Below the pieces are notes generated by a model. That model saw nothing but the letters and a program-made list of their open reading frames with translations, made no database searches and was not told the DNA's origin. This document shows, piece after piece, positions 6,557 to 16,073 of a stretch of 42,717 nt of DNA. Position numbers and translations under genes: made by a program. Each line of letters starts with the position of its first letter. The stretch's first letter is position 1. This DNA is from CAZEVY01 sp964515555 (GTDB lineage Bacteria > Acidobacteriota > Terriglobia > Bryobacterales > Bryobacteraceae), in contig CAZEVY010000037.1 in NCBI GenBank assembly GCA_964515555.1, forward strand, positions 1 through 42,717. Direction: 5' to 3'.

Positions 6557-9500
6557 GTGAAGTTCTGGGCGACTTGGTTATTGACGGCCGCCGCCGCCGT
6601 CGCGCAGCACACCATCGATCCACAGACGCTGAGTCTCACCGTCGGCGGTGCGCCGGGAACGGTCACCTTCAGCGTCAACACCGGATTTCCGCAGCCCGGC
6701 CTGTGTAAGACGGCGTTGTTATTCAATCCCCCCGCCGGCGTGCAGACATCCTCGCCGGGACAAGTCGACGGGACCAGCGCGACCCTCACCGTCACCCCCG
6801 GAACCACGGCCGTGTCGACGCAAATCACCGGAGTGGCGACGACGACCTGCCCGGGCTTTCCGCCGTTCGTCACGCAGTTCACCATTACGGTGAATGTCGC
6901 CGCGGCGCCACCGCCGCCCGGCCCCGGGCCCGGCCCCGACCCGCCGCCGCCCATCGTCGCGCCGCCGACGCACTACACGTTCTTCGGCCCCGGCGCCGTT
7001 TCCGAGCCTGTCTCCACGGCCACCGGCGAGCTGTTCGGTCACGATGAGTCCGACGACCTGGCGATCGACGGCCCGATCCGCGTCGCGATCCGGCGCTATT
7101 ACGCGTCGTATCTGGAGGCCAACAACATCGCCGGCGCACTGGGCGACAACTGGATGCACAACTTCGAGGTGCGCCTGGCGATCGCGGGCGACACGGCGAC
7201 CGTCACGCTCTTCCGCGGCAAGGCGGTACGGTTCACGCGATCCGGCGCCGCCGCGCCCTGGGCGCTTGCCGCTCGCGAGCCTCGGCCGTACCAGCTTTTG
7301 ACGTCGGGGGCCGAGCATCGTTTCCTCGACCCGGCGTCGAGCCTGATCCACACCTTCAACGCCTCGGGCGCTCTGACGCGCATCGAGGATCGCAACGGCA
7401 ACGCGCTCGCGATCACGCAGTCGGCGAACGGCCCGACGCAGATCAGCGACGGGCTTGGGCGCACGCTGACCTTGACGTACACGGGTTCGCGCCTCACGCG
7501 CGTGCAGGATTCGGCGGGCCGGGCCGTCAGCTTCGAATACACCGGCGACGCGCTGACCGCGTTTGTCGACGCTAATGGAAAGCGCTCGACTTACGCCTAC
7601 ACGAGCGCCTCCAACATCACCGGCCTGTTGACCGCCGAGACCAGGCCGGCCGGCAACAGGCCCTTCACGCAGGAGTACGACACCCAGGCGCGAGTGTCGC
7701 GCCAGAGCGACAGCCGCGGCAACGCGATGCAACTGAACTATCCGCCCGGCGCCGGGGCGACCATGGTCACGCACCCCTTCAACGTCTCGTACTCGCAGAC
7801 GCACGACGCGCAGCGCAACCTGACCCGTCAGACCGACGGGGCCGGGCAGAGCATCGTCAGCACGCACGACGCGGCGGGGCGGCCGCTCTCGGAAACCAAC
7901 CGCCTCGGCGACCGCGTGACGATCGCCTGGCACGAGCCGAGCGGCATGCTGTCCTCGTTCTCCGATGAGCTCGGCAACGCAACATCGTTTACCTATACGG
8001 CGCAGACGCAGGCCGGCTTCACGCACCACGTTCTCACGGGCGTTCGCTTCGCCGACGGCGCCGGCTTGGCGCTTGCCTACGACGATCGTGGCAACATTGT
8101 TTCCCTGACCGATCGCGGAGGCCGCGTGTGGCGGGCGACGCGCAACGCGCGCGGGCAGGTGGAAACGTCGACGAATCCCTCGGGCGGCGTGACCAGGTAT
8201 GCCTACGCCGCCGACGGCTCGCTCACTTCGGTCCTCATCGACGGCGACCTCACCCAGTTCGCCTACGACGCCGCACGGCGGCCCACGACGTTGACGCTGC
8301 CCGACAGCTCTGCCGTCCGCTTCGAGTACGACGCGCGCGACAACATCGTCCGCATCGTCGACCCGCGCAACAACGCGACGACCTTCACCTTCGACGACAA
8401 CAACCGGCCGCGCACCGCCGCCGACGCCCTGGCCGCGACCACAACCCGGGCCTACGACAGCGACGACCGCGTGGCGTCGGTTACCGATGCACTCGGAAAG
8501 GTCACGCGCTACGTCTACGACGCCGTCGCGCGGCTCACGTCGGTCACCAACGCGGCGGGCAACAGCGTGACGTTGGCCTACGACACGCTCAATCGTCCGG
8601 CTTCAGCTGTGGACGCCTCGGGCGCGGGCCTGTCGTTCAGTTGGGACCGCGAGAACCGGCTGATCCGGCTGACCGACGGGCTCAATCGAACGACGCAGTA
8701 CACGCGCGACCGGCGCGGGCGCGTCACGCGAGTCACGACGCCGGCGGGCGAGAACATCGACCTTGCCTACGATGCGCTAGGGCGCGTGACGTCGCGCAAG
8801 AATCCCCTGGGCGAAGAGACGCGCTACCGCTACAACGCACAAGGATTGGTCGACAGCATCGCGTTGCAGGAAGGTATCAGCCAGTCGTTCGAGCGCAACG
8901 AATTGGGCGCCGTGACGCGCGTCGCCGATCCGCGGGGCAACTCGTGGCGGCGCACCTACGACCCGCGTGGGCGCCTGCAATCGACCACCGATCCGCTGGA
9001 TCGGACGCGCCGTATCTCGCGGGACTCGCGCTCGCGTGTGGCGCGCCTGGAGTATCCCGGCGGCGGCGATGTCCGTTACACTTACGACGCCTCGGGCAAT
9101 CGTACGCGCGCGCTCTACTCGGATGGCACCGACCTGACGTACACCTACGACGCGAACAATCGGCTCACGGCGGCCGCCGGTCTGACGCTTGCCTACTCCG
9201 CGCTGGGCTGCGTCACCAATTCGAACGGCATNNNNNNNNNNNNNNNNNNNNNNNNNNNNNNNNNNNNNNNNNNNNNNNNNNNNNNNNNNNNNNNNNNNNN
9301 NNNNNNNNNNNNNNNNNNNNNNNNNNNNNNNCGCGGAAGCGCCGAGCTGGCGTCGATGCGCCTGCGCCGCGACGCGGCCGGCAAGGTCGTCGGCGCCGAC
9401 CGGTCGGCGGGCCAGATTCCGGACATCGCCAACGGCGCGCAGGCGTTCGCCTGGGACGCGGCCAACCAGGCGGGCCAGTACAGCTACGACGAGCGCGGCC

Positions 9501-10696
9501 GCGTCGTCTCGGACGGCTTGCGGCGATACGTGTGGGACAGCGCCTCGCGCCTGGCGTCCTACAGCGGGGCTGACGGATCGGCGGCGTTCACCTATGACGG
9601 TCTCGGGCGCCGCGTTTCGAGGACATCGGCGGGAACGACCGAGGCTTACGTGCTGAACTACGCGCATCGCGCCCCGCGCGTGGCGGTCGGGCGCCGCGAC
9701 GGGGCCGACGCAGTCTATTACATCTGGAGTCCCGATGGGCGCCTGCTGGCGTCGATCGACGCGGCGGGCGCGCGGCGGTTCTATCACTTCGACGAGAACG
9801 GGTCGACCATCCTGCTAACCGCCAACGACGGCGCGGTGCTGGAGCAGTACGCGCCAACGCCGTTCGGCGAATCGTCGGTCTCCTCTGTGCCGGCACCTGC
9901 CGCGGCGCGCGCGGCCAACGGGTCGCACGAGAATGCGTACAGGCACCGCGGCGAGTTCGGCGTGCACAGCTCGGGCGGGCTTTTGTTCGACGAAGACGAT
10001 GGAGTTTTCGTCGACCCGGTCACCGGAATCCGGCTGACGCTTCCGCGCCTTGCCCCGCGCGATCCCGCGAACTGGCAGCCGGAGCATCTGCGCTACCGCA
10101 TCATGCCGGCTCCACCCCGGCGAGGGCCGTTCGACCCCCCGTTCTTCGAGCCGACGGAGCTCGCCAATCCGCTGCTGGTGCTGCGGCAGGACTATCCGAG
10201 CAATCCCCTGCCCGACCCGCCCTGCGACTCGGCGCCGTGTCCGCGCCCCTGCCCGTCGCCACCGCCCTGCGATTTCCTCGATCCGGTCGCGGAGGAGGAG
10301 CAGGATCCATGCTCGGACCCAACCCGGCCTTGCCCAGATTCGGTCGAGAGGCCCGCGTGCGACGACCCGCCCCGCTGCATCCCGCTGGAAGACGAAGAGT
10401 GCCCGCGCAGCGACTTTCCCGATTGTCCCGGCGCGCCGGAGGATCCCGACCGTCTCCGGTACCGCATCATGCCGGCGCTGCCGGAGAGCCCGTTTGGCCC
10501 GGTCCCCGACGGCTGGCCGTTGCCCGTCAGCCTGAATTCGATGCTGATTCCGCGCTATATCGACACCGGACAACCCATGCGCGAAACCCTCCGGCTGGCC
10601 GACATGGTAAGGAAGCAGGCGCCGGGAATGCTGCGCCAGATCGTCGACCGGTACAACGAGACGGCGCGGAATATCATCCAATCCATGGGCCGCTGA
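6557..10696 (+). CDS. Exported RHS/YD-repeat protein 1 (contains assembly gap)
   Basis: A giant protein (1379 aa plus an unknown gap length) that starts at GTG 6557 with the strong ribosome-binding site GGAGGGAG just upstream. In order: signal peptide (MKFWATWLLTAAAAVAQ); an Ig/BACON-like beta domain (~20-115); a Pro/Gly linker (~115-137); a DUF6531-type RHS entry domain (GPGAVSEPVSTATGELFGHD, then GDNWMHNFEVRL, ~143-215); YD repeats (~230-1120); the final Rhs core strands (NGSTILLTA, then PTPFGES); and an unusual tail (~1150-1379). The tail lacks the usual RARYYDP-type ending. It is rich in Pro and Cys (10 Cys in ~85 residues) and contains the motif LRYRIMPA twice. RHS repeats form a beta cocoon; here the protein is probably secreted or surface-exposed. 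Its closest relative in the window is the gene at 11636. Confidence 0.88.
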   Translation: MKFWATWLLTAAAAVAQHTIDPQTLSLTVGGAPGTVTFSVNTGFPQPGLCKTALLFNPPAGVQTSSPGQVDGTSATLTVTPGTTAVSTQITGVATTTCPGFPPFVTQFTITVNVAAAPPPPGPGPGPDPPPPIVAPPTHYTFFGPGAVSEPVSTATGELFGHDESDDLAIDGPIRVAIRRYYASYLEANNIAGALGDNWMHNFEVRLAIAGDTATVTLFRGKAVRFTRSGAAAPWALAAREPRPYQLLTSGAEHRFLDPASSLIHTFNASGALTRIEDRNGNALAITQSANGPTQISDGLGRTLTLTYTGSRLTRVQDSAGRAVSFEYTGDALTAFVDANGKRSTYAYTSASNITGLLTAETRPAGNRPFTQEYDTQARVSRQSDSRGNAMQLNYPPGAGATMVTHPFNVSYSQTHDAQRNLTRQTDGAGQSIVSTHDAAGRPLSETNRLGDRVTIAWHEPSGMLSSFSDELGNATSFTYTAQTQAGFTHHVLTGVRFADGAGLALAYDDRGNIVSLTDRGGRVWRATRNARGQVETSTNPSGGVTRYAYAADGSLTSVLIDGDLTQFAYDAARRPTTLTLPDSSAVRFEYDARDNIVRIVDPRNNATTFTFDDNNRPRTAADALAATTTRAYDSDDRVASVTDALGKVTRYVYDAVARLTSVTNAAGNSVTLAYDTLNRPASAVDASGAGLSFSWDRENRLIRLTDGLNRTTQYTRDRRGRVTRVTTPAGENIDLAYDALGRVTSRKNPLGEETRYRYNAQGLVDSIALQEGISQSFERNELGAVTRVADPRGNSWRRTYDPRGRLQSTTDPLDRTRRISRDSRSRVARLEYPGGGDVRYTYDASGNRTRALYSDGTDLTYTYDANNRLTAAAGLTLAYSALGCVTNSNGXXXXXXXXXXXXXXXXXXXXXXXXXXXXXXXXXXRGSAELASMRLRRDAAGKVVGADRSAGQIPDIANGAQAFAWDAANQAGQYSYDERGRVVSDGLRRYVWDSASRLASYSGADGSAAFTYDGLGRRVSRTSAGTTEAYVLNYAHRAPRVAVGRRDGADAVYYIWSPDGRLLASIDAAGARRFYHFDENGSTILLTANDGAVLEQYAPTPFGESSVSSVPAPAAARAANGSHENAYRHRGEFGVHSSGGLLFDEDDGVFVDPVTGIRLTLPRLAPRDPANWQPEHLRYRIMPAPPRRGPFDPPFFEPTELANPLLVLRQDYPSNPLPDPPCDSAPCPRPCPSPPPCDFLDPVAEEEQDPCSDPTRPCPDSVERPACDDPPRCIPLEDEECPRSDFPDCPGAPEDPDRLRYRIMPALPESPFGPVPDGWPLPVSLNSMLIPRYIDTGQPMRETLRLADMVRKQAPGMLRQIVDRYNETARNIIQSMGR
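9232..9331. other. Assembly gap (100 N) within RHS gene 1
   Basis: Exactly 100 Ns, the usual placeholder for a gap of unknown size. Alignment by eye with the paralogue (SNG...LRRD segment) suggests that about 80 codons (~240 bp) are really missing, so the apparent reading-frame continuity is a coincidence of length. Confidence 0.85.
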
Positions 10697-10713
10697 CCCA
10701 CCCGCAGGAGTGA

Positions 10714-10719
10714 TATTGT
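10714..10719 (+). promoter_or_regulatory. Putative -10 box (TATTGT) for the YD-TIGR03437 gene
   Basis: It lies 7 nt before ATG 10727, so a transcript from here would begin at the start codon. No Shine-Dalgarno sits at a working distance. Confidence 0.35.
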
Positions 10720-10726
10720 ACGGATC

Positions 10727-11626
10727 ATGCGCGCCTTAACGGTATTGCTTTTCACCTTGGGCCTGAGCGCTCAAACCGTCAACTACACCTACGACGAGGC
10801 GGGACGACTGACGCGCGTCGTGTATCCGAACGGGAAGATCATCTCGTACAGTTACGACGCCTCCGGCAATCTCCTGCGGCGATTCATCGGCACGCCGGCG
10901 GTGGGCGCGGCGCCCTCGGCGAGCGCGGCGGGCGTCGTCAACGCGGCCAGCTTCCAGGGCGGGCCGGTCTCGCCGGGCGAGATCGTGACGATCTTCGGAT
11001 CGAACATCGGGCCGGCGGCGCTCGCAGGGGCGGCGCTCAACCGATTCGGCTTCGTAGACGGGCTCGTCGCCGAAACGGCGGTGCTGTTCGACGGCGCGCC
11101 GGCGCCGATCGTGTACGTCTCGGCGGGCCAGACGGCGGTGATCGTACCGTACTCGGTGGCAGGTAAGCAGCAGACGCAGATGGTCGTGGAGTACCAGGGA
11201 CGAAGGTCGGCGCCGGTGGGGCTGCCGGTGGCGGCGACGGCCCTGGGACTGTTCTCGGCGAACAACTCGGGGACGGGCAACGGGGCGATCGTCAACGAGA
11301 ACGGGACGTTCAACTCGCCGGACAATCCCGCGCCGAAAGGGACCATCATCACGCTGTTCGGCACCGGCGAGGGGCAGACGAATCCGGCGGGGATCGACGG
11401 CAGGCCGGCGGCGACGGTGTTCCCCAAGCCCGTCACGCCGATGACCGCGAAGGTCGGCGGCATCGACGCGGAGATGATCTACTTCGGCGCGGCGCCGGGA
11501 CTGGTGGCCGGACTGTTCCAGGCCAACGTGCGGGTGCCGATGGAATCGGCCTCGGGCAGCGTCGCGGTGACGGTCTCGGTGGGCGCGGGCACGTCACAGG
11601 GCGGCCTGACGGTCGCTGTGCAATAG
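10727..11626 (+). CDS. Exported YD-repeat / Solibacter C-terminal (TIGR03437) protein
   Basis: A 299-aa protein with signal peptide MRALTVLLFTLGLSAQ. Two YD repeats (VNYTYDEAGRLTRVVYPNGK, then ISYSYDASGNLLRRF, residues ~17-55) are followed by a full Solibacter C-terminal domain (~70-299). That domain is recognised from VVNAASFQGGPVSPGEIVTIFG, PAPIVYVSAGQTAVIVPYSVAG, LFGTGEGQTNP and APGLVAGLFQANVRVP, and has the same architecture as in the proteins at 30546 and 32650. Its function is not established; the pattern suggests a beta-rich surface or extracellular module. The gene sits between the two large RHS genes and ends 9 bp before the second, so the latter is probably co-transcribed. Confidence 0.85.
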   Translation: MRALTVLLFTLGLSAQTVNYTYDEAGRLTRVVYPNGKIISYSYDASGNLLRRFIGTPAVGAAPSASAAGVVNAASFQGGPVSPGEIVTIFGSNIGPAALAGAALNRFGFVDGLVAETAVLFDGAPAPIVYVSAGQTAVIVPYSVAGKQQTQMVVEYQGRRSAPVGLPVAATALGLFSANNSGTGNGAIVNENGTFNSPDNPAPKGTIITLFGTGEGQTNPAGIDGRPAATVFPKPVTPMTAKVGGIDAEMIYFGAAPGLVAGLFQANVRVPMESASGSVAVTVSVGAGTSQGGLTVAVQ

Positions 11627-11635
11627 GAGGCGGCG

Positions 11636-14600
11636 ATGCGGATAAAGAGTTTCGCGGCGCTGCTGGCCGCCGGTGCGCTCTACGCCAACATCAACTTCCC
11701 GCCGGACCCCAACTTCATCGTCGGCCAGTTCAAGGAAGGCTCATTGATCATCGGTTGCGCAGGCTCGACGGTCTTATACTCGTCGTCGGCCAACAGCTTC
11801 ACAGTCGGCGAGATCGCGCAACCGAACCCCACCACGCGGACCTATCGGGTTACGGCTGTGAGCGCAGGCTCGGCGACCATCACGATCAACATTTCGTCCC
11901 CGGCCGGCTGTACCAACCCACCCCCTCCGATCTTCAACTTCCCGGTGATCGCCAACGGCGGCGCCACGCCGACCTTCCCTGCTACGTTCCACACCAACAA
12001 CTTCACCTCGGCGTTCAATCACCCTATCTCGGCGGCGACCGGCGAGAACTTCGGACACGACGATGACGCCGATCTTCTCGTCCGCGGGCCGATCGACCTC
12101 GTGCTGCGCCGCTACTCCGCGTCCTACCTGAGCGGCAACGGCATCCGCAGCGCGCTCGGCACCAACTGGATGCACAACTTCGACATGTCGCTCAGCATCT
12201 CGACGGCGCCCACGCCCGGTGGCAGCACAACCACCGCGGTGGTGAAGCTGTTCCGCGGCGACACGGTCGCCTTCACCCGGTCGGGCAACGTGTTCACGGT
12301 CGCCCGCGAGCGTGTGAATTATCAGCTGGTCGCCTCGGGGACCGACTTCCGTTTCTACAGTCCGGTGTCGAACCTGATCTACACGTTCAACTCGACGGGC
12401 GCGCTCACCCGGATCGAGGACCGCAACGGCAACGCGCTCACGGTCACGCAGGGGCCCAACGGCCCGACGCAGATGTCGGACGGCCTCGGCCGCACGCTGA
12501 CCTTCACTTACACCGGCGCGCGGCTCACGCGAGTGCAGGACCAGGCCGGCCGCACGGTCAGCTACGACTATGCCGGCGAGCTGCTCTCGAACTTCACGGA
12601 CGCCAACGGCAAGCGCAGCACCTTCAACTACACGGCGGTCGGCAACATCACCGGGCTGATCACCGGCGAGCGGCGTCCCGCCGGGAACACGCCCTTCTCG
12701 CAGGAATACGACGCGCAGGGCCGCGTGGCCCGGCAGCTCGACAGCCGCGCCAACGCCATGACGATGACCTACAACGTCACGCCGGGCACGACGGGCATCG
12801 CGCATCCGCTCAACGTGACCTCTTCGGTCACCCACGACGCGCAGCGCAACACGACGCGCATCACCGACGCCAACGGGCAGAGCGCCAACTACACCTACGA
12901 TCCGAACGACCGCCCCACCGCGCTGGTCGACCGGCTCGGGAATCGCACCACTGCCACCTACGACGCCGCCAGCGGCCGCCCAACCTCGTACAGCGACGAG
13001 GAAGGCAACACCACCACCTACAGCTACACGGCGTCGACGTCGGCCGAGGGCTTCACCTTCCACGACCTCACCGGCATCCGCAATCCCGACGGGACCACCG
13101 TCGGCATTGCGCGCGACCAGCGCGGAAACATCACGTCGGTCACCGACGAGAGCGGCCGCGTCTGGCGTTTGACGCGAAACTCGCGCGGACAGGTGGAGAC
13201 TTTGACGACGCCGGCCGGCGGCGTGACGACGTTTACATACGGCGCCGACGGCACGCTGACCTCGGTCCGGTCCGATCCGGGCGACACTTCGACGCTGGCG
13301 TACGACAACGCCAAGCGGGCGAACGTCCTGACGCACCCCGACAACAACACGGCGCGCTTCACCTACGACGCCCGCGATAACGTCACCCGCTCGACCGACG
13401 AGCGCGGCAACGCCCGGTCGCTCACGCTCAACGACAACAACAATCCGCTGCGCGTGACCGACGCGCTCAACGCGCCCTTCGCCGTCACCTACGACAACGA
13501 CGACCGCGTCGCTTCGTCGCTCGACGCCAACGGGCGCGCTTCGCTGTTCACCTACGACGCCGTGGGGCGGCTGGCGACGGCGGCCAACGCGGCCGGCGAC
13601 CGCGTCACTCTTGCCTACGACGGGCTGAATCGCCCGACAACGATCACCGACGCCGCCGGCAAAGCCGACACGTTCTCGTGGGATCGCGAGAACCGGCTGA
13701 TGTCGCTCACCGACGCGCTGGGCCGGGTGACGCGCTTCACGCGCGACCGGCGAGGGCTCGTCACCCGGGTCACCACCCCCAACAACGAGAACTACGATTA
13801 CGGTTACGACAGCCGTGGACGCCGGACCCTCGCGACCAACCCGCTCGGTGAGACCACGCAGTTCCGCTACGACCGTCGCGGATCGCTGGAGGGCGTGACG
13901 CGGGCGGGCGGGATCAACGCGTCCATCGAGCGCAACGAGATCGGCCTCATCACGCGCGTCATCGACCCGAACGGCCACCCCTGGCAGCGGAACTTCGACC
14001 GGCTGGGCCGCATGGCCTCGTCGACCGACCCGCTGGGGCGCATCGTCAACTACGAGTACGATTCGCGCCAGCGGCTGGTGCGGAGCATCCTGCCGGTCGG
14101 CCCCGACGCGCCGGCCCCCAGCACCGTTCAGTTCACCTACGACGCCGCCGGCAATCTCACCCGCCAGCTGTACAGCGACGGCACCGACATCCCCTCCACC
14201 TACGACAACGAGAACCGCCTGCTCACTTCCTTCGCCGTTACGCTCGGCTACGACCGCAACGGAGACATCACCAACTCGAACGGCCTGACGATCGAGCGCG
14301 ACGCGGCGCGCAGGATCGCGGCCATCACCTACGCCTCGGGCAAAGTGCTGCGCTACACCTACGACAACCGCGGCCTCGTCACGCGGATCACCGACTGGGT
14401 CGGCGGCTTCACCGAGATCGAGTACAACGACGCGCGCCAGGTGACGTCGATCCGCTACCCGAATGCGTTCCGCCGCGAGTTCACCTACGACCGGAACGGG
14501 CGCGTGGCGACCATCCGCTTCGTCCGCCTCCAGGCGGCGGGCGAGATCGTGCTGCGCCGCGACGGCGACGGCAAGGTGGTCAGCGCGGACCGCACAGCAC

Positions 14601-16063
14601 GCTACATTCCCGATCCGGCGAACGGCTACCTGCCGCATGGCTACGACGCGGCGCACCAGTCGGCGGCGTCGACGTATGACACGCTCGGACGCGTGACGGC
14701 CGACGGGCCGCGGACCTACGAGTGGGATCTCGCGTCGCGGCTGAAATCGTACAGCGGCGCGGACGGGTCGGCGCAGTTCGCCTATGACGGCCTCGGCCAG
14801 CGTGTCGGGCGGACATCGGCGGGCGTGTCGCAGGCGTACGTGTGGAACTACGCGACGCCGCTGCCGACGATCGCGACGATCCGGCAGGGCGGCGCGGATG
14901 TGCGCTACTTCGTCTGGCTCCCGGACGGCCGACTGCTCTACAGCGTCGAAGCGACCGGGAACGCCCGGCGCTTTTTCCACTTCGACGAGACAGGGTCGAC
15001 CATTCTGGTCACCGACGACGCCGCGGCAGTGGTCGATGCGGTGGCCACGACGCCGTACGGAGAGACCGTGCAGCGCACGGGTACGTTCGACAACCCCTTC
15101 ACGTGGCAGGGCGAGTTCGGCGTCATGCAGGAGGGCGCGACGGGCCTCTTCTACATGCGGGCGCGCTGGTACGACAGCGCCTCGGCGCGTTTCCTGTCGA
15201 AGGATCCGGTCGCGTCGCTCGATCCGCGCCAGATGAGCCCGTATCAGTATGCGCGGGCGAATCCGATGCGGTATTCGGATGCGTCGGGCCTGCGGGACAA
15301 ACCCAACGTGGAGATTTTCGGCGGGTACTCCTACCTGCGCGCCGACGATGACGATCCAGGGTCAATCCATACTTTAGTCGGCGGAAACGCCCCTCTTAAC
15401 CGTAGTAACTCGTCGTATCCGGACTTTGCTCGATTGCTTCCGTTTGGCCGCAGGTCGCCCGAGACGTTTTCTGTGACGCAGTTGTTCGATACGCCGGCGT
15501 TCAACACTGGCGTTATCAACCTCAGCGGCTACGCGCCACCGCAATTCGGGAACTTCTGGCAGCCCGAGGGGCGGGCGCCCCAGGCGACGTATCCCATCCC
15601 GCGCTTCGCCGACACCTCGACGGCGACGAACATATCCAGGATCGATGTGTGCCGGACCAACCTGCTGTTCCCGTTCGTCACCAACCAGGCGGGATTCGAC
15701 ACGGGACTGGCGATCTCCCAGACCAGCCAGGATCCCTTCGGAACCGGGGTGCAGACCGGCGCCTGCCGCCTCAACTACTTCGGTTCGACCACGAGCGCCA
15801 ATGCGTCGCCTCGCTGCCCGAGCAACGTCGAGTCTCCGGGAGGAGGAGAGTCGTTTGTTCTGTCCACCGGAGGCGCCCTCGGAGTGACCGGCGGACCCGG
15901 CTTCCAGGGCTACATCATCGCGCAGTGCCAGTTCCAATACGCGCACGGCTTTGCGTTCATCAGCGATCTCGGGGCACAGCGCTTGGCGCAAGGCTACCTG
16001 GCGCTCGTGCTCGACGGCGCGGTCGATCGAACCAACTCTGCCAGCGAAGTTCTGGGTCAGTAA
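11636..16063 (+). CDS. Exported RHS/YD-repeat protein 2 with an extra C-terminal domain
   Basis: A 1475-aa protein starting at ATG 11636 with GGAGG upstream and signal peptide MRIKSFAALLAAGALYA. A beta-rich N-domain (~20-110) precedes the DUF6531-like entry domain (ISAATGENFGHDDDADLLV, then GTNWMHNFDMSL). A long YD-repeat array follows, ending in the canonical Rhs core terminus RARWYDSASARFLSKDP and PYQYARANPMRYSDASG (~1175-1215). The last ~260 residues form a separate part whose end (~1337-1465) includes CRTNLLFPFVTNQAGFDTGLA, GACRLNYFG, GFQGYIIAQCQFQYAHGFAF and GYLALVLDG. This does not resemble a known Rhs toxin tip and looks like a secreted beta-domain seen in Solibacter proteins. Paralogous to the gene at 6557 along the repeat region. 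Confidence 0.9.
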   Translation: MRIKSFAALLAAGALYANINFPPDPNFIVGQFKEGSLIIGCAGSTVLYSSSANSFTVGEIAQPNPTTRTYRVTAVSAGSATITINISSPAGCTNPPPPIFNFPVIANGGATPTFPATFHTNNFTSAFNHPISAATGENFGHDDDADLLVRGPIDLVLRRYSASYLSGNGIRSALGTNWMHNFDMSLSISTAPTPGGSTTTAVVKLFRGDTVAFTRSGNVFTVARERVNYQLVASGTDFRFYSPVSNLIYTFNSTGALTRIEDRNGNALTVTQGPNGPTQMSDGLGRTLTFTYTGARLTRVQDQAGRTVSYDYAGELLSNFTDANGKRSTFNYTAVGNITGLITGERRPAGNTPFSQEYDAQGRVARQLDSRANAMTMTYNVTPGTTGIAHPLNVTSSVTHDAQRNTTRITDANGQSANYTYDPNDRPTALVDRLGNRTTATYDAASGRPTSYSDEEGNTTTYSYTASTSAEGFTFHDLTGIRNPDGTTVGIARDQRGNITSVTDESGRVWRLTRNSRGQVETLTTPAGGVTTFTYGADGTLTSVRSDPGDTSTLAYDNAKRANVLTHPDNNTARFTYDARDNVTRSTDERGNARSLTLNDNNNPLRVTDALNAPFAVTYDNDDRVASSLDANGRASLFTYDAVGRLATAANAAGDRVTLAYDGLNRPTTITDAAGKADTFSWDRENRLMSLTDALGRVTRFTRDRRGLVTRVTTPNNENYDYGYDSRGRRTLATNPLGETTQFRYDRRGSLEGVTRAGGINASIERNEIGLITRVIDPNGHPWQRNFDRLGRMASSTDPLGRIVNYEYDSRQRLVRSILPVGPDAPAPSTVQFTYDAAGNLTRQLYSDGTDIPSTYDNENRLLTSFAVTLGYDRNGDITNSNGLTIERDAARRIAAITYASGKVLRYTYDNRGLVTRITDWVGGFTEIEYNDARQVTSIRYPNAFRREFTYDRNGRVATIRFVRLQAAGEIVLRRDGDGKVVSADRTARYIPDPANGYLPHGYDAAHQSAASTYDTLGRVTADGPRTYEWDLASRLKSYSGADGSAQFAYDGLGQRVGRTSAGVSQAYVWNYATPLPTIATIRQGGADVRYFVWLPDGRLLYSVEATGNARRFFHFDETGSTILVTDDAAAVVDAVATTPYGETVQRTGTFDNPFTWQGEFGVMQEGATGLFYMRARWYDSASARFLSKDPVASLDPRQMSPYQYARANPMRYSDASGLRDKPNVEIFGGYSYLRADDDDPGSIHTLVGGNAPLNRSNSSYPDFARLLPFGRRSPETFSVTQLFDTPAFNTGVINLSGYAPPQFGNFWQPEGRAPQATYPIPRFADTSTATNISRIDVCRTNLLFPFVTNQAGFDTGLAISQTSQDPFGTGVQTGACRLNYFGSTTSANASPRCPSNVESPGGGESFVLSTGGALGVTGGPGFQGYIIAQCQFQYAHGFAFISDLGAQRLAQGYLALVLDGAVDRTNSASEVLGQ

Positions 16064-16073
16064 GGGTTCCGAA

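Noticed and set aside
11774..14980. A 1068-aa open frame on the minus strand
   Set aside because: It runs antisense to RHS gene 2, is rich in Arg, Ala and Val as expected of GC-rich shadow frames, and has no recognisable domain.
6557..16063. RHS proteins as type VI secretion effectors or classic polymorphic toxins
   Set aside because: There is no PAAR, VgrG or immunity gene, both proteins have Sec signal peptides, and neither tail matches a toxin that I recognise.
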